In this document: positions 7,715-17,606 of the stretch, piece by piece | Position numbering within the stretch: the stretch's first letter is position 1 | Layout: each line of letters opens with the position of its first letter | NCBI GenBank assembly: GCA_002104945.1 | Contig: MCFH01000157.1 | Location: forward strand, 1-22,953 | DNA: 22,953 nucleotides | Reading direction: 5' to 3' | From: Piromyces finnis | Taxonomy: Eukaryota > Neocallimastigomycota > Neocallimastigomycetes > Neocallimastigales > Neocallimastigaceae | Made by a program: the position numbers and the translations under genes | The notes under the pieces: generated by a model | Told to the model about the DNA's origin: nothing | Database searches by the model: none | What the model saw: only the letters and a program-made list of their open reading frames with translations

Positions 7715-10700
7715 TTAATAACCACAATAGAATGGGATTGAACACCATTGTCCATTTTCAATACCCCAGCTACTATCATCATCTTGCTCAACAATATCTA
7801 TACATGAACTACAACATGAATATTCAGAATCACTGCCTGGACTATTGGCTGGACATAAGTAGGTTATGCTAGAGGCATCACAACTAGATTTAATACCACA
7901 CCAATCATTATCTTTGACACCCCAAAGACCATTTTCATCAGTGCTAACAACATCACAGGAATCACAACATGGATGACCTAAAGCAAGAGAGAAACATTCA
8001 CCTGAAGATTCATTTGTTCCTGAACTAAAACCACACCATTCTCCATTAATTATACCCCATTCACCATATTCATCGACATAGGCAACTTCAGTACCATCTG
8101 GACAACAATCGAAAGTTTCATCTAAATATTTAACAATACAATTATTAGAGGATGTTGGGGAGGAAGATATCGTTTTTGTGGTGGTCTTTTTCTTGGTAGT
8201 GGTTTGACGATGAGGCGTATTATTATTTGAATTGCTAACAACACTAGTATCATCACCAACAACAACACCACGTCCATTGGTTGCAATATAAACACGACCA
8301 AAAATGTTTGGATCCCCGATAACTTTGGAGTTATAAACACCCCATTGATGATTATCATCATTTAATAAGGTCCAGGTATTACCAAGATCAGTAGAACGGT
8401 AGACACCATAATAACCATCATATTTACCAACAATATAAACCGTGTATGGAGCATTTGAATTTGGATCAGGTTTACCAAAACCAACTGAATCAGCAGTTTT
8501 AAAGAGTGGATCAACTTCTTTAAAGGTTTTACCATAATCTGTTGACATTTGAACACCACCCCAATAGGTGCAGGCTAACCATAAGTGACCTTCAACATCA
8601 AATGGTGAATTCAATTGACCGGCACTTAAACCAGAACTAAGTTTACTATAGGTTTTACCACCATCTTTACTGAGGTAAACACTTTGATAATCATAACCAT
8701 ACATTAATGTTAAATTTTACCATCTGGACGAATTTGAGTACATTGTGGACAGGTAGTTACCTTTGTCCAAGTAGCACCATGGTCTGTAGTCCAGTATGGA
8801 ACATTGGATTGATTTGGAACCCAAGTAACAACTTTACCATCACCAGAAATAGTAATATGACCTCCGGTAGCATTTTCATATGGGAGTGACTTCATTGGAG
8901 TCCAAGTGTGACCACCGTCATTTGAGTAGGCCGCATTATCTGTACCACAGGAAACTACAATTTGTGGGTTAGAGTATGCATATTCAACGGAACTACCAGT
9001 AGTATAGGTTGGGTTGGTCCACATTTCTACTGCTTCATTAATATCATCTTGAGTGAAACCACCAAGATCACCAAGAGCAGTTAAAAGTTGTGGATTACCA
9101 GGTCCAGCTGGTGGTGCTTCAATATCGTTAATAGCACATTCTTCAAAACCATGTACATTTGGGGCCCAGTGAGTTGCGGCATTCTTATCGGCATTAGTAA
9201 AATCAGTGGTGGTATAAACTGTAGCACCAGTACCATAGGAAACATTATTATCATCAAATGGATCCATAGCTAAGGAAGCAATCCACCAACCAAATTTTAA
9301 ACCGTCTTCTTTACCAAAGTCAAGCCATGGATATTCACTAATGTCTAATTCAGCATGACTAGCAACACCTTCAGACCAAGTCTCACCATAATCGTTACTT
9401 TTGTAAACTTCATCACTTGGCCACCATAAATTTAAAGTAGAGACAATAACTACACCAGGATTAGTGCCACTAGTTTGAACACCAGTATAACCGAATTGCT
9501 GAGTTTCATAAGAACCTTTTACTGGTGTAATTTCCTTAAAGGAGTAATCAGCAAGTTTAATTCTATAAACAGCACCTTGAGTGGCACCATTTGGTCCAAT
9601 TGAATTGGCGTAAGTAACATAAAGATATTTATTATCGGCACTGAAAGCACCATGATGAGGATAATAACCTGTATTTGGTTGTCCGCTTATTTGCTTGAAG
9701 GTAGAACCTCCATCATCACTACGGTATAATGGTCCTTTAGAATTATCAGTAGCAACAATAATTGTTTTTCCTTTGGTTCCTGGTACAAAAAGGATGAATG
9801 GAATATCATAGTCCGTTGGGAATGAAGCAACTTGACTAAAAGATTCAGCATAGTTTGTTGATTTATATAAACCATTCTTTCTGGTACCAAAATAGATAAT
9901 ATTGTTTTGTTCAGGATGAACAGCGAGTCTTTCACCACGACCACGACCATCATCATTTGCACCAAAGTGGAATGGTGCATCCCAACGAGTTTTCCAAGTT
10001 TGACCATAGTCATCTGAAGCAATAATGGCTCCATTTTCACCATAACTCATATAGGTACCCGCAGCAATGTAGACACGGTTTGGTTCTTTAGTATCAACAC
10101 CTAAACTTTCACAGCCAAATAACCACCATTCGCTACCACCAAAAATATCTTGAATTGGAGTCCATGATTTATTATTTTGGTCATAACGATAAGAACCTCC
10201 CATATCAGTTCTTAAATATAATAATCCTTGCTCTATAAAATAATATTTTTAAATAAGTATTCGAGTTAAATAGAGTTTTTTTAAAGTGTTGAAAATATTA
10301 TTTGGAATATTATCATTATATTTATTTAATATATATGCATTTCTTTATTATTTTTGAACATTATTATTTTATGCTTTTATTTATAATGTTTTTTATTTAC
10401 TATATTGTATTGCTTATTTGTATTTTTTATAATTCTAATTAATATAGGGTGGTTGATTAAATTTTAATGTATTTAATTTGGAATTATTACTTTTATTTTA
10501 TTTAATTATTTTATATTTTGTATTATTGATAAACTTTTTTAATTATTTTATATTTTTTTTTTTTTTTTTTTTTTTGAAAAATACATGAATAAATCGAAAT
10601 AACGTTTTATAAGCTTTACTATTTTAAAATTATTTACCTCCAGGATTATAAATTAAATTTGTTACAAAACCACCACCACCAATCTATTTTAAAATTTATT

Positions 10701-10902
10701 CGTATTAAAAATATTTTTATATAATAATAATAGTAATAAAATAATAATAGTACTTTATTAGTTATAATAATTTATTGTTATTATTATTTTTTTTCTTAAA
10801 TAATCACTATACCTTGGTATTATACCAATTATATTTAACTGATAAACAAGTTGGAATGCTTAATAACACCAACCCTAAAATTGTCAGAATTAATTTTTTC
10901 AT
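7715..10902 (-). CDS. Secreted GH74 xyloglucanase with three fungal dockerins (cellulosomal; one frameshift)
   Basis: Predicted endo-xyloglucanase/oligoxyloglucan hydrolase, secreted and docked to the gut-fungal cellulosome. I place the exons at 10902-10813, 10683-10638 and 10232-7715, with introns of 129 and 405 bp (GT-AG). Exon 1 encodes a signal peptide (MKKLILTILGLVLLS, Cys19-Leu-Ser cleavage zone) and YNWYNTK. Exon 2 encodes IGGGGFVTNLIYNPG. Exon 3 resumes with LLYLRTDMGGSYR. The Asp of RTDMGG (Asp55) aligns with the GH74 catalytic base; Asp434 in GDLGGF is my candidate for the partner acid. Many Asp-box repeats (SxDxGxTW type) mark the two beta-propellers. A Thr/Ser/Lys linker leads to three Cys-rich dockerins (about 8140-8027, 7996-7892, 7855-7739), each ending GxWC. 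The frame shifts at 8710-8718: TAA at 8712-8710, then the rest continues from 8704. One added base in that A/T run joins them into about 884 residues. Sequencing error or a recent null allele are both possible. Confidence 0.9.
7739..8140 (-). other. Triple fungal dockerin module with preceding linker end
   Basis: Three Cys-rich modules of about 35-38 residues, with the recurrent pattern CC..(C/G)..V...D..G.WG..N..WC. In each, two or more Cys pairs and the WG...WC end are kept, the hallmark of the fungal dockerin family (formerly grouped with CBM10). It is unrelated to the calcium-binding bacterial dockerin. Gut fungi use these modules to bind scaffoldin proteins, so this enzyme should be part of the extracellular plant-wall complex. 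Tandem copies are usual in the family. Confidence 0.9.
8710..8718 (-). other. Frameshift site in the GH74 gene
   Basis: The upstream frame ends ...IRPDGKI followed by TAA, while strong GH74 coding resumes at 8704 (MYGYDYQSVYLSKDGG, an Asp-box) in another frame. The plus strand reads aaatttt here. One extra A or T gives an uninterrupted frame with three residues (LTL) between the halves, which suits the propeller fold. No GT-AG intron fits such a short gap. Confidence 0.8.
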
Positions 10903-11454
10903 TTTCTATATTAATTTCGATTATAATATTAAAAATATATATATATATATATTTTCCTTGTTGATTGATATGCTTAAATATAAATAATACTATTTACAAA
11001 TTTAATTATTAAAATAATAATAATAAAAAGAAAAAAAAAAAAACGAATTTCAAATCTATAATTTTAAAAGTAATTTTTATTCTTTTTTTTTTGAAAAAAA
11101 CTTTTTTTATATTATTTATATTATAATTAATTTAAATTCTATTGTTTATATTTTTTACTATTATATCAAGTCTATAATTTATATTTTAATCATGATATTA
11201 ATATAATTATTATTTAATATAATATTAGATGAGTTGCTTATAAATTTTTTTAAAATCTTAAATACTATAAAATTGGAAAATTTCAAATATAATTATTATT
11301 TTGAAATATATATTATTTAAACTTTTTTATTATTTATATTTTAGCTGTAATAATACTACTTATTTATTATTACATATTGGTTTCTCATTTTGCATAATTA
11401 ATCATTAATTAAATGCTACCCATTGAAGAATATTAAATAATATCAAAAAAAAGA

Positions 11455-11621
11455 TATTTTTAATTTAGTTAATATATGTAGAAAACAATTAAGAATATTT
11501 AATTTAGTTAATATATGTAGAAAACAATTAAGAATATTTAATTTAGTTAATATATGTAGAAAACAATTAAGAATATTTAATTTAGTTAATATATGTAGAA
11601 AACAATTAAGAATATTTACAT
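11455..11621. repeat. 39-bp tandem repeat, about four copies
   Basis: The unit begins aatttagttaatatatgtag and continues to aatattt; copies start at 11462, 11501, 11540 and 11579 at an exact period of 39 bp and are essentially identical. The first has slight changes at its left edge. It sits about 550-700 bp upstream of the GH74 start, so it could influence that promoter, but no factor site is recognisable. Confidence 0.92.
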
Positions 11622-11670
11622 AAAAAAAAAAAAGTTTATTAATTAAATAGTTTATTATAAAAAAAACGGC

Positions 11671-11876
11671 AGTTTAAGTCATTTTCAACTTTATTATTAT
11701 TTATATGTAAAATTTAGGTGATACAAAATATTTAATATAAATTATTATTAATTAGAGTTTAATATCCAAAGAAGTTTAAGTCATTTTCAAACTTTATTAT
11801 TATTTATATGTAAAATTTAGGTGATACAAAATATTTAATATAAATTATTATTAATTAGAGTTTAATATCCAAAGAT
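11671..11876. repeat. 102-bp tandem duplication
   Basis: Two adjacent copies starting agtttaagtcattttcaa at 11671 and 11773 and ending near 'aatatccaaaga'. They differ by a single extra A in the second copy, so the duplication is recent or the difference is a homopolymer call. Confidence 0.9.
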
Positions 11877-13237
11877 AAGTAAATTGAAATAATTATTAGA
11901 TGTGGATTTTATTTTAATTATTAAACGTTAGAAAATAAAAAAAGATATAAACTATCATTAAAACCTTTTTTTTTTTTTCTCATTTGTTTTAGTTTAATTT
12001 TAGGAATCCTTTCTTTTTTTTAAACTCAAATATCGGTGTAAATAGGAAAAGAAAAATTAATTCCCGTTTTTTTAAATAACATAAATTGTGGATATTAAAA
12101 ATTTTAATTTAAATATTGTGGGAAAAAATGCAGAAGGCTTAAATAAATGCTATATACATAAAAGTTAATTTTATATCTACTTTGAAATAATGTGTATTAT
12201 GATAATAAATATATATTTATTTCAATATTTATTTATTTATTTAGAAATATACATTTTAAATTATTATCATTTATAATATTATTATTTCTATGTGAATTTT
12301 TTTTTAAAAAAAGAAAACAATTAAGAGCATATTTTTTAAGTGTACGGTAGTAGTTTATCCTTTTTTGAAAAGATATATAAATGGAATATATCTAAAATAC
12401 TGAATTAATTATAAATTATAAAACCTTTCAGTTAATTAGAATGTAATTATTATTAACCTCATTCTCATTATTAGCCATATTAATTTATTTTATAATAATA
12501 AACCCAGAAAAACATGTCAGACATTCTCATTTATCATTTATACATTGATAATAATTTAATATAATAAGATGATTATTATTAAAGTATTTATTATTGTTTT
12601 TTATTGTACTTTTGCTCCTATATAATATCAAGTTAAAATAATTATTATATAAATATGAATTAGTAATTATCCTAGATTTTTTAACCAGATTTTTTTGGCC
12701 AGAAGAATTTCTAAAATAATCAAAAAAAATCTTAATAATGACCATTTACATAAAAATATTTAAAAATTATTTCTAAGAACTACAACAAAAATACTGGTTA
12801 GTTTTGAGGTTTTATTAATTTATTATGTACGTGCAATCTATGAAAAAGTTACCTTAATGAAATACTAAAGAAAATTCGTAAACATTAGAGGAATTATATA
12901 AAAGATACTAAAATTGAGGATGGTGGAGTAAATATATATCAAAATTAATCATATCATCATATATATATATATTTTTTAATATTTTTAGTACTTTTAAAAG
13001 TAAAAAACTTTTAAATATTTTTAATAAATTAAAAAAAAAATTAAACTAATTTAATATATGAAATATACTTTTTTAAAATTTAATTTTTTTTTTTTTTTTT
13101 TTTTTTTTTCAAAAAAGTAAAACGAAAAAAAGAAATTGAAGCAAAAATATTAAATAATTATAATATTTAACTAATAATTTAATAATAAAAACTCAATATA
13201 TATCATTATTATTATATATATTTGAATTTAAATAAAT

Positions 13238-14320
13238 ATGTCTTCCAAAAGCTATTTAGCAGTAAGCTTGTTTTATATATAAATTTTTTTTAATCAAATC
13301 ATTAATAATAATAATAATAAATTTATAAAAAGGAATTTATAAGTATTCAAAAGGAGGTTTCAGGTACTATCGACCTTTTTGGTAAAAAATCTTCCAAAGG
13401 TAATATTAAATATAATTTATTTATTTTTTTTAATAATAATTATAAATCATTATCATAATATACAAATTTAATTTGTTAATATTTTTTTTATAGCTGCTCA
13501 ATCATTTCAAAGATGGGGTAGCGAAGAAAAGGATGATATAAAATCTCTTACAGATAATTTATATGGTATCTTTGTAAAAATAGAAGGCGCTTTTGAACAT
13601 CATTATAAACGTAAAGTATATTTTTAAAATGTCTTTCATATTTGTGATAATGTTTTCATTAAATAAATGTAAATATATTTACAATTTATAAAATATATTA
13701 TAGATGGTATTGAAAGAAGTGTTAATTCTTTTTATGAAATAATAGATGTATGTAAAAGTAATATTTATTTCATCATTATTATTAAGATAAACAAGCTCAT
13801 GTCTTTTTTTTTTTTTAACTTCATATGTATTATCTCATAATTTATAGGAAGTAGAATATATTAACAAACTTTCAAAAAAAAAGGACAAAACAGGAAAGAA
13901 ATTAAATAAAATTAGTAACATGGGAAATAAGGGTCTTTATAAAGCAAATGATAAACTTCGTAATGAATATGATGAAAAAACACAAAGTATTGAAGCTAAA
14001 AAAAGAAAAATTTTGAAAAAAGCATTAATCACTCAATTTGATGCTCTCAAGGACACAATTAATCGTTTAAAGTAAGTGTAATAATAATTTAATAAATCAA
14101 TTTTATTTTATCTTTATTTTATATTTTAATTATTAAAATGCTAAAATTTTTAAATTTAAAAGTATTTGTTGTGTTTATGGAAAGGCAATAATTAATAATC
14201 TCCCAGAAGGTAATTACTCTTATGTTGTATAAATTTTTATAATTATTATTATTTTTTTTCTTATACATTTTTTAGATTTTGTAAATTAGAATAATTAAAT
14301 AATTAATTAGAATTTGGAAC

Positions 14321-14380
<60 letters not shown>

Positions 14381-15864
14381 TTTTTTTTTTTTTCGAATTT
14401 TTAACAATTATTATCTATTTATTTTTATATACGTAAAAGAATATGATGATGAAAAATGTAATAAATATGTTAAAAAGAATGAAAAATTTATGAAAAAAGT
14501 TTATGAAGATCTTTCAAATTGTGGTGATAAATCCCAAGTAAAATGGGTAGTAGTTCAGATGCTGGTGGTAACAACAACAATGATAATAATGAAGGAAATT
14601 ATCCACAAAGTTCCTCTATGAATAGAAATATTGAGAATGATAGAAATAATATGAATTATGGCAATATGGGAATGATGAATAATGGTAATATGGGAATGAT
14701 GAATAAAACAATATAGGAATGATGAATGATGGCAATATGAGTATGATGGGTGGTATGCCAATGAATAATAATATGAATAATAATATGAATAATAATAATA
14801 TGAATAATATGCAAATGAATATTACAGGGGAATGTTTATGAGTAATAATATGAATGGTGTATCGGTAAACAATAATATAGGGAGAATGCCAATGTCACCT
14901 ATATCAATGTCTATGCCAAATATTCCTGCAAATCAGCCAATACCAGGAATACTGGAATAAATAATAATATGGGAATGTCTCAATCACCAATGATGGCAGG
15001 GATGAATATGATGAATGATAATATGGGTGCTTTACAACTTTCAGCTTATCAAAATATGACTAATAATAATAATAATAAGTATGTTAGTAAAGACGAAAAT
15101 AATAGCAAGAATAATTTATCTAATTCCAAACAAAATATCAATAATAACAATGATAATAGTGCAAGTAAATTGCATAGCAAAGTACATACAGATACCTCTA
15201 TTGGTTTCTCGACCCAAGGAACTAATTTTAACTATAATACTGCAACTAATGATTTCTTTAATATTCCAACTGTTCCAATTCTTCAGCTAGTAACAGATTA
15301 AATTCTACTAGTAGTATTGACAGTAATAATAGCAACAACAACAATAATAATAACTTTAATAACAATAGTTATGGCGGTTTTGATACCATTAATAATAGTA
15401 ATAATAATATTAATAGTAGTAATTTTATCATCAATAACCGTAGTAGTAGTAACCATGGTAGTTTCGATAACTATAATAATAATTGTTGCAATAGCCCAAT
15501 GTTTAGTAATAATAATCTTACAAATCCAAACTTTATTAATATGAATAACAATAATAGAATGAATAGTTTTGATAGTTACGATTCTAATTATAGTGGCATA
15601 CTCAAAAATAATAATAAACAACAATATAGCCCAAGTTTATCAGAATCTAGTTTTTCTACCAATAGTTCCAATATGCCAAATAATGATTACTTAAATGGCA
15701 ATATTAATAACAAAGGAAGTAATGGTAATATAAATGCTATGAGAATTCAAAGTCCAAATTCTGTTTCCAACGTCAATTCTCCTTACAAATCTATATTTGA
15801 AGTAGAAGATGATTTAAATGATCTTAATTATTTAAATTTGAATGATTCCAATAATAGAAATTAA
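13238..15864 (+). CDS. PIL1: Pil1/Lsp1-family eisosome protein with long Asn/Met-rich tail (tail frame-broken)
   Basis: Eisosome core proteins are BAR-like and coat furrows of the fungal plasma membrane. Exons: 13238-13261, 13333-13399, 13494-13610, 13704-13747, 13848-14071, 14163-14209, then 14440 onward; introns of 71-100 bp plus one of 230 bp, all GT-AG, phases consistent. The core (about 174 residues) shows the Pil1 pattern: SIQKEVSGTIDLF, then AQSFQRWGSEEKDDI (compare the conserved trp-gly and acidic run of Pil1), a Lys-rich middle, and ITQFDALKDTI followed by CCVYGKAIINNLPE, which matches the conserved YGKALL end. The core exons are uninterrupted. A 35-residue charged segment leads to a tail of about 440 residues rich in Asn, Met and Ser. 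The tail frame changes near 14548, 14706, 14830, 14957 and 15287; several are repaired by one homopolymer base. Stop at 15862-15864. The split between Pil1 and Lsp1 cannot be made here. Confidence 0.78.
14210..14439 (+). other. Long intron 6 with two possible acceptors and a TTA microsatellite
   Basis: The donor is gtaatt at 14210. The acceptor at 14439 (cgtaaaag) keeps the frame into EYDDEKCNKYVKK. A better pyrimidine-rich acceptor (ttttttag, ending at 14275) would instead add only DFVN before a stop, giving a tail-less protein of about 178 residues. An (ATT)n array lies at about 14320-14366. It is more than twice the length of the other introns of this gene. Confidence 0.65.
14545..15864 (+). 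other. Asn/Met-rich low-complexity tail of the Pil1-like protein
   Basis: Repeats of the type NMGMMNNGNMGMMN (about 14660-14710) and MNNNMNNNMNN (about 14760-14815) give way to long Asn/Ser stretches and end in a more normal acidic segment, SIFEVEDDLNDLNYLNL. The composition is prion-like or intrinsically disordered. AAT-rich codons make the DNA microsatellite-like, which explains length instability and may also invite base-calling errors. The last frame runs from about 15290 to 15864 with no stop. Confidence 0.7.
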
Positions 15865-16097
15865 GGTTATATTTTTAATCGATTTTTAGTATTTTTCAAA
15901 AAGATATAAATAAATTATAGTAAAGTAAAAACATAAGCTTCAATAATTTCAATTCTATTATATTATATCACTTTAAAATGTTAATATCAATTATTTTTAA
16001 TAGTAAAATATATTTAATAAATATAAAATCAATATATTTTTTATTTTATTTTAATATTAAATATTAATTTTATATATATATATGTTCAAGAAATAAC

Positions 16098-16126
<29 letters not shown>

Positions 16127-16128
<2 letters not shown>

Positions 16129-16440
16129 AAAATAGTAATTGGTATAGATTAAAAATTATTAATTTTAAATCTATATTTGATTATATTTAAAAAAGCAAAA
16201 AATAAAAACAAAGCAAAATAAATAAATAAAGAAACAAAAAAAAAAAAAAAAAAAAAAGAATAAATATGTTGTATTTTTATTTTAATAATAATATAATTTT
16301 ATATATGCCAATTCATAAGAATTTTCTTATATAAAAATTCAAAAAACAACAAAATAACGAAAGTGAAAAATAGTAATTGATATGAGTTAAAAAACAATTA
16401 TTTTTAAGTCCATATTCAATTGTATTTACAAAACGAAACG
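16127..16440. repeat. Diverged direct repeat pair, about 78 bp each
   Basis: 16127-16205 and 16364-16440 both begin gaaaaatagtaattg and then follow the same course (ttaaaaa, attttaa, a 'tatatttgattatattta'-like stretch) to an A-rich end with aac/aag words. By eye they share roughly three quarters of positions, and similar AT-rich flanks precede both, so this may be an old tandem duplication of about 235 bp. Confidence 0.55.
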
Positions 16441-16703
16441 AAACAAACAAATAATAATAATGATAAAAAAAAAAAAACATTTACATCGACTGACAATTAT
16501 TAAGAAAAAAAAAAAATTAATAATAGTAAAAGGACAATTTAAGTAGGAAAAATTTTAACATGATGTTTTAATAATTGTTGATGAAATTATCAAAGTTGAA
16601 AAGTATTAATAATAAGTACTGAAAGAATGTATATTAAGAATCTGTTTTAATTTTATATTATTATATATCAATAATTATTACCTCTAAATAAAAAAAAATA
16701 TAA

Positions 16704-16745
<42 letters not shown>

Positions 16746-16793
16746 CATATTTATTCAATAAAATAACAAAGTTATTAAACTGCTTACTAGTTT

Positions 16794-16826
16794 TCTTACT
16801 GTTTCTTCAGCATTGATACTCTAGTA
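16794..16826 (-). repeat. Short relic matching LINE C-terminal coding sequence
   Basis: 23 consecutive bases (16794-16816) are identical to 1614-1636 in the right LINE copy, and the match continues with a few mismatches to about 16826. In the LINE these bases encode VNAEETVR. A 36-base T run ends 48 bp to the left. The match is too long for chance in 23 kb, but no longer LINE homology is visible around it. Confidence 0.6.
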
Positions 16827-17606
16827 AAAAGACATTATACTATCAAAATTCCAACGATCAATGTATTAAAATTAACAACAAATAGTATTAAGAACTTAAT
16901 AAAAGCACAATAATATTATTTGAATATTTTATTATTCTTATTTCTTTTATTTTTATTCTTTCTTTACTATTTTTGATCTATTCCCGCTGTCTATCATAAA
17001 ATTAGAGTCTTTTTTACAAAATCCATTATAAAACTTTATTTTTATTAAAAATTTTTTTAATGTAAAAATTTATAAACTATTTTTGTCTTTTTATCCTTTT
17101 TATGAAAAATTACAATTTCTATCCCTTTAGAAAATTTTAAATAACTTTGTAATTTGAAAAGTAACTCTTATTAATAAAACGGCGGTAATAATATAAAAAA
17201 AAAAAAAAAAAATCATAAACTCTAATCAGGGTTATATTTAATAGTTATTATAAATTTTTATATTGTTTATTAAGAAAATTGTTATTATTATTATTGTTGT
17301 TTTGTTGTTATTATTATTATCATTATTAAATTATTATAAAAGTTTCATAAAACGATAAATGTATTTTAAAAGAAATACAAGTGAAGCTTGAGTATTTTTT
17401 TTTTTTTTTCTTTTTTTTTTTTTATAAATAAAAATAAATTAATAATTAATAATAAAATATATATTTATATTTATTTTATATTTATATAATAATAAATATG
17501 AATCAAATTAATACTATAATTTGAATGGATTAAAATAATATGAAAATAAATGAAATAAGGATAAGGATAATAGAAAAAAAAAAAAAAAAAAAGAATAGAA
17601 TAGAAT

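Larger units (their letters stand above)
10903..13237. other. AT-rich intergenic region between divergent GH74 and Pil1-like genes
   Basis: A 2.3-kb region that should contain the promoters and 5' UTRs of both genes, since they are transcribed away from each other. I see no gene or RNA. Notable content: an (AT)n stretch at about 10936-10950 just upstream of the GH74 start, the 39-bp tandem array at 11455-11621, the 102-bp duplication at 11671-11876, and a long T run at about 13084-13109 some 130 bp before the Pil1-like start codon. Short open frames here lack codon structure. Confidence 0.6.
15865..17606. other. AT-rich region between convergent genes
   Basis: No gene was found. It holds the 3' ends of the Pil1-like gene and of the broken transcription factor gene. 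Long homopolymers occur at 16098-16126 (A29), about 16237-16257 (A) and 16710-16745 (T36). A diverged direct repeat (16127-16205 / 16364-16440) and a short match to LINE coding sequence (16794-16826) are the only other structures seen. Confidence 0.6.

Noticed and set aside
8704-8712. Tiny intron between the two GH74 halves
   Set aside because: Only a few bases separate them and no GT-AG pair fits; a one-base indel is simpler.
9687-10043. Antiparallel or alternate-frame open frames inside the GH74 gene (also near 8122-8361, 8362-8559, 8707-8889, 9088-9273)
   Set aside because: They are shadows of the strongly conserved GH74 frame.
7715-10203. Sialidase, Vps10 or Ycf48-type Asp-box protein
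   Set aside because: Asp-boxes are shared, but RTDMGG, GDLGGF, the full length and the fungal dockerins fit GH74.
10775-10987. 70-codon plus-strand frame
   Set aside because: It overlaps the GH74 signal-peptide exon on the other strand and is explained by AT-rich antisense sequence.
11455-11621. CRISPR-like array
   Set aside because: The 39-bp units abut directly with no variable spacers, and the genome is eukaryotic; it is a plain tandem repeat.
15298-15624. Hydrophobic Ile/Val-rich frames on either strand over the Asn-rich tail
   Set aside because: These are the other-frame readings of AAT/AAC repeats, not membrane proteins.
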